Source: JACMMS01 sp043772865 (GTDB lineage: Bacteria; Pseudomonadota; Gammaproteobacteria; Burkholderiales; Methylophilaceae). Taken from it: a stretch of 14,807 nucleotides of DNA. How positions within the stretch are numbered: position 1 is the stretch's first letter; every line of letters starts with the position of its first letter. Location of the stretch: contig JAYVFU010000081.1 of the NCBI GenBank assembly GCA_043772865.1, forward strand, positions 1 through 14,807, written 5' to 3'. Made by a program: the position numbers and the translations under genes. Below, one piece after another: positions 6,693-13,215 of this stretch. The notes beneath the pieces are model-generated. The model did no database searches, was not told the origin of the DNA, and was given only the letters and a program-made list of their open reading frames with translations.

Positions 6693-6750
6693 ACCGCATA
6701 GTCAACTATCACCGCTGATTTTGCGGTAATAAATAGGCATCATTACCGCA
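6690..6750. promoter_or_regulatory. three ATTACCGCA repeats upstream of the Fic gene (putative operator)
   Basis: The nonamer ATTACCGCA occurs exactly at 6690-6698, inverted (TGCGGTAAT) at 6722-6730, and direct again at 6742-6750. A partial copy, CACCGCTG, lies at 6710-6717 and can pair with the inverted copy (ACCGC/GCGGT). Centre-to-centre distances of 32 and 20 bp are close to three and two helical turns. A TTGACT (-35-like, reverse strand 6705-6700) lies just upstream of the 6690-6698 copy, with an AATATA 17 bp further on. This looks like a multi-site operator, plausibly for the Fic protein's own winged-helix domain. The regulator is inferred, not shown. Confidence 0.6.
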
Positions 6751-6765
6751 TTAATAAAATGAAAG

Positions 6766-6780
6766 AAACTTTAAAAGTTT
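6766..6780. terminator. weak AT-only dyad after metK, possible terminator
   Basis: AAACTTT-A-AAAGTTT is a 7-bp palindrome about 55 bp past the metK stop. On the metK strand it is followed by CTTTCATTTTATT. The stem is A/T only apart from one C/G pair per arm, and the T-run is broken, so termination would be inefficient. It is listed because no better transcript end for metK is visible. Confidence 0.25.
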
Positions 6781-6831
6781 ACCTATTTTCCGCCCAACTA
6801 ATCAAACTGAGCATACAGTTATTACCTGTTA

Positions 6832-7995
6832 TTAAAACCCTGCGGCGGCTTTTAATACCGATGCTTTATCTGTGCTTTCCCAAGTAAATTCAGGCTCATC
6901 TCGACCAAAATGCCCATAAGCTGCGGTTTTTTGATAAATAGGGCGAAGTAAATCTAGCATTTTGACGATGCCTTTTGGGCGTAAATCAAAGTGATCTAAC
7001 ACCAATTGTGTTAATACTCCATTTGATACTTTGCCAGTGCCATAGGTTTCAACCATGACTGAAGTGGGCTGTGCAACGCCAATGGCATAGCTAACTTGTA
7101 CTAAGCACTTATCAGCCAAGCCGGCTGCAACGATGTTTTTAGCCACATAACGGCCTGCATACGCGGCGCTACGATCAACTTTTGATGGATCTTTACCAGA
7201 AAATGCACCACCACCATGTGGCGCAGCACCACCATAAGTGTCAACAATGATTTTACGTCCCGTTAAGCCACAATCCCCTTGTGGGCCGCCAATTACAAAT
7301 CGCCCTGTTGGGTTAACTAAAAATTTAATCTCACCTTTAATCAGCTCTTTTGGCAATACTGGTTTGATAATATCCTCAATCACCGCCTCACGTATCATTT
7401 CCAAAGAAATTTCTGGTGAGTGTTGAGTAGAAACAACCACGGTATCGATTGAGTCAGGTTTGCCATTGACATATTTCACTGTCACTTGTGATTTTGCATC
7501 TGGACGTAACCAAGGTAAGCGGCCATCTTTACGCAGTTGCGCCTGGCGTTCCATCAAGCGATGGCTTAGCCAAATTGGCAATGGCATAAGCTGCGGCGTT
7601 TCATTGACTGCATAACCAAACATTAAGCCTTGGTCACCAGCACCTTGATCTAGCGGGTCATCATGTGCGCCATCAACACCTTGTGCGATATCTGGAGATT
7701 GTTTATCGTACGCTACCAGTACCGCGCAACCTTTGTAATCAATGCCATACTCAGTGTTATCGTAGCCAATGCGTTTAATCGTATCACGCGCCACTTTAAT
7801 GTAATCCACATTAGCTGTTGTGGTAATTTCACCAGCTAATACAATTAGACCTGTGTTGGCTAGGGTTTCAGCCGCCACACGTGCTGTTGGATCTTGCGTT
7901 AAAATGGCATCTAAAATTGCATCAGATACTTGATCTGCAAGCTTATCTGGATGGCCTTCTGATACTGATTCTGATGTAAATAAATATTCGCTCAT
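6832..7995 (-). CDS. metK: S-adenosylmethionine synthetase (methionine adenosyltransferase)
   Basis: MetK makes SAM from methionine and ATP, releasing PPi and Pi; it is a cytoplasmic tetramer dependent on Mg2+ and K+. The 387-residue length is normal for bacteria. Signatures are SEGHPDKLADQVSDAILDA (12-30, with the ATP-site His15 and metal-site Asp17), the GAGDQG hexapeptide (118-123), the phosphate-binding GGGAFSGKD (261-269) followed by PSKVDRSAAYAGRY, and a normal C-terminus. CGGAAA lies 4-9 nt before the ATG as a modest ribosome site. The gene is divergent from the LpxL-type gene across 126 bp. No SAM riboswitch core was seen there. It serves the same cycle as ahcY and metF, from which it is separated by the HD-GYP, acyltransferase and Fic genes. 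Confidence 0.99.
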   Translation of the reverse strand: MSEYLFTSESVSEGHPDKLADQVSDAILDAILTQDPTARVAAETLANTGLIVLAGEITTTANVDYIKVARDTIKRIGYDNTEYGIDYKGCAVLVAYDKQSPDIAQGVDGAHDDPLDQGAGDQGLMFGYAVNETPQLMPLPIWLSHRLMERQAQLRKDGRLPWLRPDAKSQVTVKYVNGKPDSIDTVVVSTQHSPEISLEMIREAVIEDIIKPVLPKELIKGEIKFLVNPTGRFVIGGPQGDCGLTGRKIIVDTYGGAAPHGGGAFSGKDPSKVDRSAAYAGRYVAKNIVAAGLADKCLVQVSYAIGVAQPTSVMVETYGTGKVSNGVLTQLVLDHFDLRPKGIVKMLDLLRPIYQKTAAYGHFGRDEPEFTWESTDKASVLKAAAGF

Positions 7996-8121
7996 TAAAT
8001 TTCCGTGGATGATGATGGTGTTGAATTGAGTACTTAAGTGTTACTTTTTAAACGAATACGCTAAATTCAAACTACTAAACCATATAGAATATCAAGAAAT
8101 AGATAACTTCCAAAGTAGTAC

Positions 8122-8946
8122 ATGTTAAATCGTTTGTTAAAATTAATATTTAAATTACCATTGCCGATTTTGCATGGCTTAGGAGTATTGCTTGGATGGG
8201 TGATGTTTCTCACTGACCAGAAATTTTCCCGCCGTATTCGTAAAAACTTATTTATGGCTGATATTGCGCCAAACACACACCAATATCAAAATCTAGTGCA
8301 TCAAACCGCCCAAGAGGTTGGTAAAGGTTTACTCGAAAGCCTCGCTATCTGGCTTAATCCGCAAAATAAGACGGTTAAGTGGGTAAAAGGTTGCACTGGC
8401 TGGGCGCATGTTGAACAAGCGCTTAATGCCAAAAAAGGCATCATTTTTTTAACACCGCACTTAGGTTGCTTTGAAATTACCGCGCAATTTTTAGGTGCGC
8501 AAATGCCACTCACTGTATTGTTTCGTCCGCCACGCACCCGATGGCTACAACCTATTATGATGAGCGGTCGCGGTCAAGGCAAAATCACTTTAGCCGAAAC
8601 CAATATGCGAGGTGTACGTAGCTTAATTAAAACGCTACGTAATGGAGATGCAATTGGCGTTTTACCTGATCAAGTGCCGGCTTTAGGCGAAGGCGAATGG
8701 GCAGATTTTTTTGGTCATCCAGCTTACACCATGACTTTAGCTAGCAAGCTTGCACAAACTACAGGTGCTTCTGTCATACTCATTTTTGGTGAACGTTTAT
8801 CCTATGGGCGTGGCTATCATTTACATTTTAAATCGCTTGATGCGGACTCTAGTCCGCAGGCCATTAATCACGGTATTGAAGACTTGGTAAAATTACGCCC
8901 AGCCCAATATTTGTGGAGTTACCAACGTTATAAAACACCAAAATAA
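8122..8946 (+). CDS. LpxL/HtrB-type lipid A biosynthesis acyltransferase
   Basis: The 274-residue protein belongs to the LpxL/LpxM (HtrB) family, which adds a secondary acyl chain from acyl-ACP to Kdo2-lipid IVA on the inner leaflet of the inner membrane. An N-terminal hydrophobic stretch (about 8-31) anchors it. The catalytic H-x4-E motif is TPHLGCFE (His113, Glu118), followed by FRPPRTRW (134-141) and LPDQVPALGEGEWADFFG (181-198, a conserved block). The C-terminus PAQYLWSYQRYKTP (260-273) is family-typical. It is slightly shorter than E. coli LpxL (about 306 aa). No strong ribosome site precedes the ATG, but the frame and conserved start area fit. The divergent metK on one side and dapF 28 bp downstream match the usual betaproteobacterial order. 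Whether it is the LpxL or the LpxM paralogue cannot be decided. Confidence 0.93.
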   Translation: MLNRLLKLIFKLPLPILHGLGVLLGWVMFLTDQKFSRRIRKNLFMADIAPNTHQYQNLVHQTAQEVGKGLLESLAIWLNPQNKTVKWVKGCTGWAHVEQALNAKKGIIFLTPHLGCFEITAQFLGAQMPLTVLFRPPRTRWLQPIMMSGRGQGKITLAETNMRGVRSLIKTLRNGDAIGVLPDQVPALGEGEWADFFGHPAYTMTLASKLAQTTGASVILIFGERLSYGRGYHLHFKSLDADSSPQAINHGIEDLVKLRPAQYLWSYQRYKTPK

Positions 8947-8974
8947 TTAAAATTTCATTAGTATACGAAACAAC

Positions 8975-9838
8975 ATGAAACTTAGATTCACTAAAATGCA
9001 GGGTGCCGGTAATGATTTTGTAGTGCTTGATGCCACAACATCAGCCGTCAATTTATCGGCTCAACAAATTCAGCAGCTCGCTAATCGTCAATTCGGAGTA
9101 GGCTGTGATCAGCTATTGCTGGTTGAAAACACGCATACACCCAATGTTGATTTTCGCTATCGTATTTTCAATGCAGATGGTGGAGAGGTGGAGCAGTGTG
9201 GTAATGGGGCGCGTTGCTTTGTGCGTTTTGTAGTGGACAAAGGCTTAACAAATAAGCGTGAAATTGCGGTAGAAACCGCGAGCGGTATCATTACGTTAAC
9301 GTTAGAGACAAATAATCAGGTGACAGTGAATATGGGTGCGCCCATATTTGAGCCTAAACTCATACCGTTTATTGCAGAAGCGCGTGCCCAGCATTATTGG
9401 CTGGATGTTGCTGGGTTAGATAATGCTGAGTCAGATAATGTTAGACAAGCCATACAAATTTTTGCAATGTCTATGGGCAACCCACATGCGGTGCAAATGG
9501 TGGACGATGTTGATACTGCGCCTGTATTGAAAACAGGCCCTTTAATCGAGCATCATATTCAATTTCCACAACGAGTTAATGCAGGTTTTATGCAAATAGT
9601 GGACACTCACCATATCAAACTCAGGGTATTTGAGCGTGGTAGTGGTGAAACGCTGAGTTGTGGCACTGGTGCGTGTGCAGCAGTTGTAAGTGGTATCCAA
9701 CATGGCGTGCTTAAATCGCCAGTAAAAGTTAGTACTCGGGGTGGTGAGCTCAACATTGCTTGGCAAGGTGAGGGCGCGCCAGTATTAATGACTGGCCCCG
9801 CTGAAATTGTATTTGAAGGTGAAATTGAGCTGAGCTGA
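8975..9838 (+). CDS. dapF: diaminopimelate epimerase
   Basis: DapF converts LL- to meso-diaminopimelate, the last step before lysine and the peptidoglycan cross-linking residue, using two cysteines as acid/base without cofactor. Its 287 residues fall in two similar halves. Cys75 lies in EVEQCGNGARC and Cys229 in GSGETLSCGTGAC, both intact. The N-terminus MKLRFTKMQGAGNDFVVLD and the MSMGNPHAV block (166-173) are also typical. It starts 28 bp after the acyltransferase gene and is followed 78 bp later by the DUF484 gene, forming the known dapF-DUF484-xerC order seen in gamma- and betaproteobacteria (yigA/yigB region of E. coli). The ATG has no clear Shine-Dalgarno. Confidence 0.99.
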   Translation: MKLRFTKMQGAGNDFVVLDATTSAVNLSAQQIQQLANRQFGVGCDQLLLVENTHTPNVDFRYRIFNADGGEVEQCGNGARCFVRFVVDKGLTNKREIAVETASGIITLTLETNNQVTVNMGAPIFEPKLIPFIAEARAQHYWLDVAGLDNAESDNVRQAIQIFAMSMGNPHAVQMVDDVDTAPVLKTGPLIEHHIQFPQRVNAGFMQIVDTHHIKLRVFERGSGETLSCGTGACAAVVSGIQHGVLKSPVKVSTRGGELNIAWQGEGAPVLMTGPAEIVFEGEIELS

Positions 9839-9916
9839 TTTTTGGTTCAAATATTCAAATAAAGTTTTAGATAAAGCATAGTCATTTAAAAAGTGTAAGC
9901 ATTTCAAGGAAAGCAT

Positions 9917-10588
9917 ATGCAAGATAGCCAATTACAAGAAAATCAAATTAAGCTGTATCTGGAAAATAATCCTTATTTTTTTGAGCAGCATCCAGCACTT
10001 TTGGCCGATTTATATCTGCCTAGTCCGCACGGCAGCGGCACTATTTCACTTGCAGAACGTCAACAGCTGGCACAACGCGACAAAATAAATGCATTAGAAT
10101 CAAAATTTGCAGAGTTGGTCAAAATAGGTAATGAAAATGAGGCCATTAGTAATAAAGTACACGCACTCACATTAGGTTTACTAGCCAGCCAGCAACTAGA
10201 AATTTTGGTACAGCTTTTGCACCATTATTTACAAATGGAGCTCAATGTTCCTAATGCTGTACTTAAAATTTGGACTAATGCCAGAGATAACAATGATGCA
10301 GAAAATCCAATTTTTGCTTTAGACACGTTACAAAACTCCGCCCTGTTAGATTGGATTCAAAATTTAGAAGCGCCATATTGTGGAATTGCACCCGAATCTA
10401 CTATTAAAACTTGGCTTAACGCAGATGATCAATCTTATGCTGTGATTCCGTTACATAGTAATAAAATATTTGGTGCACTTATTTTAGCCAGTGATGATGC
10501 GCGTCGCTTTTACCCCGAAATGGGCACCATGTTTCTTAAGCGTATAGGCGAGCTAGTAAGTGCATCCTTTTTGCGTTATATAGACTAG
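9917..10588 (+). CDS. DUF484 (YigA-like) GAF-domain protein
   Basis: The 223-residue soluble protein has the DUF484 N-terminal pattern YLENNPYFFEQHPALLADLY (about 14-33), followed by SGTISLAERQQ (40-50), a short probable coiled coil (about 50-85) and a GAF-like domain to the C-terminus (RIGELVSASFLRYID). The family is nearly always next to xerC and dapF, as here. In E. coli the homologue is yigA and its biochemical role is not established. AAGGAAA lies 6 nt before the ATG, a good ribosome site. XerC begins 19 bp after the stop, so translational coupling is likely. Confidence 0.92.
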   Translation: MQDSQLQENQIKLYLENNPYFFEQHPALLADLYLPSPHGSGTISLAERQQLAQRDKINALESKFAELVKIGNENEAISNKVHALTLGLLASQQLEILVQLLHHYLQMELNVPNAVLKIWTNARDNNDAENPIFALDTLQNSALLDWIQNLEAPYCGIAPESTIKTWLNADDQSYAVIPLHSNKIFGALILASDDARRFYPEMGTMFLKRIGELVSASFLRYID

Positions 10589-10607
10589 TTTTGCACATTA
10601 GAATATT

Positions 10608-11501
10608 TTGCAAACTGTTGATTATCATAAAAAGTATTTAGATTTTTTAGCTTTTGAACGTGGCTTAAGCGCGCTTACTCTCGAAAATTATGCACGAGAT
10701 TTACAGCAGCTCGCTATTTTATCTAACCATCAAGCACTTGATGTACTAAAAATTAACGATATACGTCGCATGATTGTCACCATGCACAGCCATGGTTTGA
10801 GTAGCAAGACAATTGCGCGTCGGTTATCCGCTTGGCGTGGTTTTTATAATTTTTTAATCCATCAGCAGCAATGTTTTAATAATCCAATCACGGGTTTGCG
10901 CGCGCCAAAACCTGCAAAAACGCTGCCACAATCGTTATCAATAGAACAATCTATTAAATTAGTTGATGTTTCGGCTGATGATGTTTTAAGCGTACGTGAC
11001 CACGCCATGCTAGAGCTTTTTTACTCATCAGGATTGCGTCTAAGCGAGCTGGTGAACTTAAATGTTGTGGCGATTGATGCATTGCAAGGCCAAGCAACCG
11101 TCGCAGGTAAGGGCAACAAGACGCGTATTGTGCCTGTAGGTAGCTATGCTTTGCAGGCCATTGCTAATTGGTTACCAGTACGCGCTAATATTTTAGTGAA
11201 TAACCCAAATGAACAAGCTGTATTTATTACTCAAAAAGGTAATCGAATCACGCAACGCGCTGTGCAATATCGAGTAAAAGAATGGTCAATTAAACAAGGT
11301 TTAGATACCTGCGTTCACCCGCATTTATTGCGTCATAGCTTTGCTTCGCACATGCTACAATCAAGTGGAGATTTGCGTGCGGTACAAGAAATGCTAGGAC
11401 ATGCCAATATCAGTACCACACAAATTTATACACATTTAGATTTTCAACATTTAGCTAAAGTGTACGACAGCGCACATCCAAGGGCTAAAAGTAAGATGTA
11501 A
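10608..11501 (+). CDS. xerC: tyrosine site-specific recombinase XerC
   Basis: With XerD, XerC resolves chromosome dimers at the dif site near the replication terminus. Its 297 residues comprise an N-terminal SAM-like core-binding domain (about 5-90) and a C-terminal catalytic domain (about 105-290). All catalytic residues are visible: R144 (SGLRLSEL), K168 (VAGKGNK), H239 and R242 (HPHLLRH), H265 (LGHANIS) and the nucleophile Y274 (TQIYTHL). The frame has no ATG near its beginning: after the stop at 10599-10601 the first usable codon is TTG at 10608, giving a protein aligned with normal XerC starts, so a TTG start (or ATT 3 nt earlier) is likely. This is the housekeeping recombinase by context (dapF-DUF484-xerC), not a mobile-element integrase. 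Confidence 0.95.
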   Translation: MQTVDYHKKYLDFLAFERGLSALTLENYARDLQQLAILSNHQALDVLKINDIRRMIVTMHSHGLSSKTIARRLSAWRGFYNFLIHQQQCFNNPITGLRAPKPAKTLPQSLSIEQSIKLVDVSADDVLSVRDHAMLELFYSSGLRLSELVNLNVVAIDALQGQATVAGKGNKTRIVPVGSYALQAIANWLPVRANILVNNPNEQAVFITQKGNRITQRAVQYRVKEWSIKQGLDTCVHPHLLRHSFASHMLQSSGDLRAVQEMLGHANISTTQIYTHLDFQHLAKVYDSAHPRAKSKM

Positions 11502-11562
11502 AATAAATTGTTAAAGATTAGCCAATTATAAAATGCCACTTCAGTGCAATTTACGTTTAATG

Positions 11563-11605
11563 TTTCGCAAGTATTAAATTTCGCAGTACAATTTTCGTAG
11601 TACAA
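11563..11605 (+). repeat. short imperfect tandem repeats in the sodB promoter region
   Basis: TTTCGCAAGTATTAA (11563-11577), TTTCGCAGTACAA (11579-11591) and TTTCGTAGTACAA (11593-11605) are three imperfect direct copies of a TTTCGYA..GTA..A unit, offset by 16 and 14 bp. The last two differ at a single base. The repeats contain the candidate promoter elements, so they may be a regulator site or may have arisen by duplication. Confidence 0.6.
11564..11592 (+). promoter_or_regulatory. candidate sodB promoter
   Basis: TTCGCA (11564-11569, four of six consensus bases) and TACAAT (11587-11592, five of six) are 17 bp apart, giving a start near 11599. Just downstream, AATAAT-CATAAT (11605-11616) resembles two of the three hexamers of a Fur box. 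Iron control of a Fe-SOD gene would make sense biologically, but the match is partial and the DNA is AT-rich. Confidence 0.4.
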
Positions 11606-11640
11606 ATAATCATAATTTTTAATCGTTAATAGGAGTTGTT

Positions 11641-12225
11641 ATGGAACATACATTACCAGCATTACCTTATGCTAAAGACGCATTAGCACCCCACATTTCA
11701 GAAGAAACTTTAGATTTTCATTACGGTAAACATCACCAAGCTTATGTGACTAACCTTAATAACCTCATCAAAGGTACCGAGTTTGAAAGCTTAAACTTGG
11801 AAGAAATTATTAAAAAATCAGCCGCTGGTATTTACAATAATTCAGCCCAGATTTGGAATCATACTTTTTTGTGGAACAGTATGAAACCTAATGGTGGCGG
11901 CGTAGCAACAGGTGCTTTAGCTGATGCAATTAATGCTAAATGGGGTTCATTTGATGACTTTAAAAAAGCCTTTCAAACTTCAGCCGTAGGTAATTTTGGT
12001 TCTGGCTGGACATGGTTAGTCAAAAAAGCCGATGGTTCTGTAGATATTGTCAATATGGGCGCTGCTGGTACGCCATTAACTACTGGCGATACTGCGTTGC
12101 TGACCATTGATGTTTGGGAACATGCTTATTATATTGATTACCGTAATGCACGCCCCAAATACGTAGAAACATTTTTAGCATCTCTTGCTAACTGGGATTT
12201 TGCCTCAGCTAACTTTGCTGCTTAG
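11641..12225 (+). CDS. sodB: iron superoxide dismutase SodB
   Basis: It dismutates superoxide to O2 and H2O2 in the cytoplasm. The 194 residues align closely with E. coli SodB from the start (LPALPYAKDALAPHISEETL) to the end (ANFAA). Metal ligands are all present: H27, H74 (IWNHTF), D157 and H161 (TIDVWEHAYYIDYRNARP). Gln70 in the N-terminal half (NNSAQIWNH) is the position typical of the iron enzyme, whereas Mn-SOD has this Gln in the C-terminal half, so iron rather than manganese is predicted. AGGAG (11631-11635) lies 5 nt before the ATG. The gene stands as its own unit, with a promoter region after xerC and a strong terminator 20 bp after the stop. Confidence 0.97.
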   Translation: MEHTLPALPYAKDALAPHISEETLDFHYGKHHQAYVTNLNNLIKGTEFESLNLEEIIKKSAAGIYNNSAQIWNHTFLWNSMKPNGGGVATGALADAINAKWGSFDDFKKAFQTSAVGNFGSGWTWLVKKADGSVDIVNMGAAGTPLTTGDTALLTIDVWEHAYYIDYRNARPKYVETFLASLANWDFASANFAA

Positions 12226-12246
12226 TTTTTTTAAGTGTAGAAAATG

Positions 12247-12278
12247 AAAAATGGTCGCTTATGCGACCATTTTTTTTA
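12247..12278 (+). terminator. intrinsic terminator of sodB
   Basis: ATGGTCGC (12251-12258), loop TTAT and GCGACCAT (12263-12270) form a perfect 8-bp GC-containing stem, extended by AAAA/TTTT pairing. A run of T (12271-12277) follows directly. This is a textbook rho-independent terminator ending the sodB transcript. The A-run on the other side could also let it work from the opposite strand, but no gene points that way. Confidence 0.96.
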
Positions 12279-12437
12279 TTTAAAAACTATTAATACACTT
12301 TAGTATTGGTTAGTACTGCATTGAAAATTAAGTAGCTCTCAAATTACTAAAACTCAACAAGTTTTCGACGTTGTTTATCATTGCTACAAGCACTGATCAT
12401 CTTTACAACACTTTACCCAATATTCATTTTTTTAAGA

Positions 12438-12466
12438 TTGCTTAAGTTGAACTTTAATGAAATAAT
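12438..12466 (+). promoter_or_regulatory. candidate promoter of the tetR-efflux operon
   Basis: TTGCTT (12438-12443) and AATAAT (12461-12466, five of six consensus bases) have a 17-bp spacing. Transcription would begin near 12473, inside the dyad described separately. An alternative -35, TTGAAC at 12447, has only a poor -10 (AATGAA), so this pair is preferred. The evidence is moderate because the region is AT-rich. Confidence 0.4.
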
Positions 12467-12491
12467 GAAAATGAAACGTTTTGTTTTTATT
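12464..12491. promoter_or_regulatory. 28-bp imperfect dyad, putative TetR-family operator
   Basis: Centred on AC|GT at 12477/12478, AATGAAAATGAAAC and GTTTTGTTTTTATT match as inverted half-sites at 11 of 14 positions. It overlaps the predicted -10 and transcription start and ends 19 bp before the TetR-family gene. The length and placement fit an operator through which the regulator represses itself and the following efflux gene. This is inferred from position and symmetry only. Confidence 0.5.
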
Positions 12492-12510
12492 AATGTGAGA
12501 TTTTATTAAT

Positions 12511-13215
12511 ATGATTAATCAAACACCTGAACATCCTGTAGATAAAAAACAACCTGCATCTATTACTAAACCTAAGTTGGGGCGCCCGCTATTAGGTAGT
12601 GAGGCAGAGCGCCTAAACACTTTACTAGACCATGCTTTGACGATTTTTATGCGAGATGGATATGGCTTGGCAAGCATTGCCAAAATCGCCAGTGCGGCGG
12701 GTGTTTCTACCCGTACTATTTATGAGCGCTATGCTAATAAAGCCGATTTAATGGTGGCTTCTGTCTCGTGTATGGTCGGGCGTGATATAGAACAAATGCA
12801 AGCAATAGCAGGCTTAGAAAATATGCTACCGCAAGCAGGTTTAGCGGCACTTGGGCACTTAATGCTAGAGCGTGTCACTAGCCCTGGTTTGGTTTCGTTT
12901 TACCGGATAGTCGTGGCAGAGGCGGCACGATTTCCCGAGTTTACTAACAAAATGAAGGCAAATGGTCCGCAGCGCATACAAGGTGTAATAGCCGATTATT
13001 TAGCTCAGCAAGTAGCTAAAGGCAATATACAAATTGAGAATTCAGATAAAGCTGCCGCTATGTTTTGCCATATGTTGATTTCAGAGCCGCGCCATAAAGC
13101 AGTGCTAGGATTTTTAGAAGATAACTGGGATGTAGACGGCCATATTGCTTATGTAGTAAAAATTTTCTTATACGGAATATCTAATAAAAAACAACTTGAA
13201 GAAAGTAATCGATGA
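12511..13215 (+). CDS. TetR/AcrR-family transcriptional regulator
   Basis: The 234-residue protein has an unusual polar N-terminal extension with KPKLGRP (20-26, a short basic AT-hook-like tract) before the TetR DNA-binding domain (about 34-80). Its helix-turn-helix reads ASIAKIASAAGVSTRTIYERYANKADL (partly: SIAKIA..GVSTRTIYERY, 55-74). The rest is a helical ligand-binding/dimer domain resembling the AefR-like TetR C-terminus (FYRIVVAEAARFPEF, about 116-130). The stop codon overlaps the start of the outer membrane efflux gene (ATGA, 13212-13215), so the two are translated together and the regulator probably controls drug or solvent efflux. A dyad upstream suggests autorepression. No strong ribosome site precedes the ATG (GTGAG is about 11 nt away). 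The ligand is unknown. Confidence 0.92.
   Translation: MINQTPEHPVDKKQPASITKPKLGRPLLGSEAERLNTLLDHALTIFMRDGYGLASIAKIASAAGVSTRTIYERYANKADLMVASVSCMVGRDIEQMQAIAGLENMLPQAGLAALGHLMLERVTSPGLVSFYRIVVAEAARFPEFTNKMKANGPQRIQGVIADYLAQQVAKGNIQIENSDKAAAMFCHMLISEPRHKAVLGFLEDNWDVDGHIAYVVKIFLYGISNKKQLEESNR

Noticed and set aside
7996..8121. SAM or SAH riboswitch upstream of metK
   Set aside because: The 126-bp divergent region lacks the conserved cores and stems of these classes that I know; only weak promoter-like AT tracts are present.
10608..11501. Mobile element or integron integrase
   Set aside because: The recombinase sits in the dapF-DUF484-xerC housekeeping order and has XerC length and motifs; no attachment sites or cargo pattern seen.
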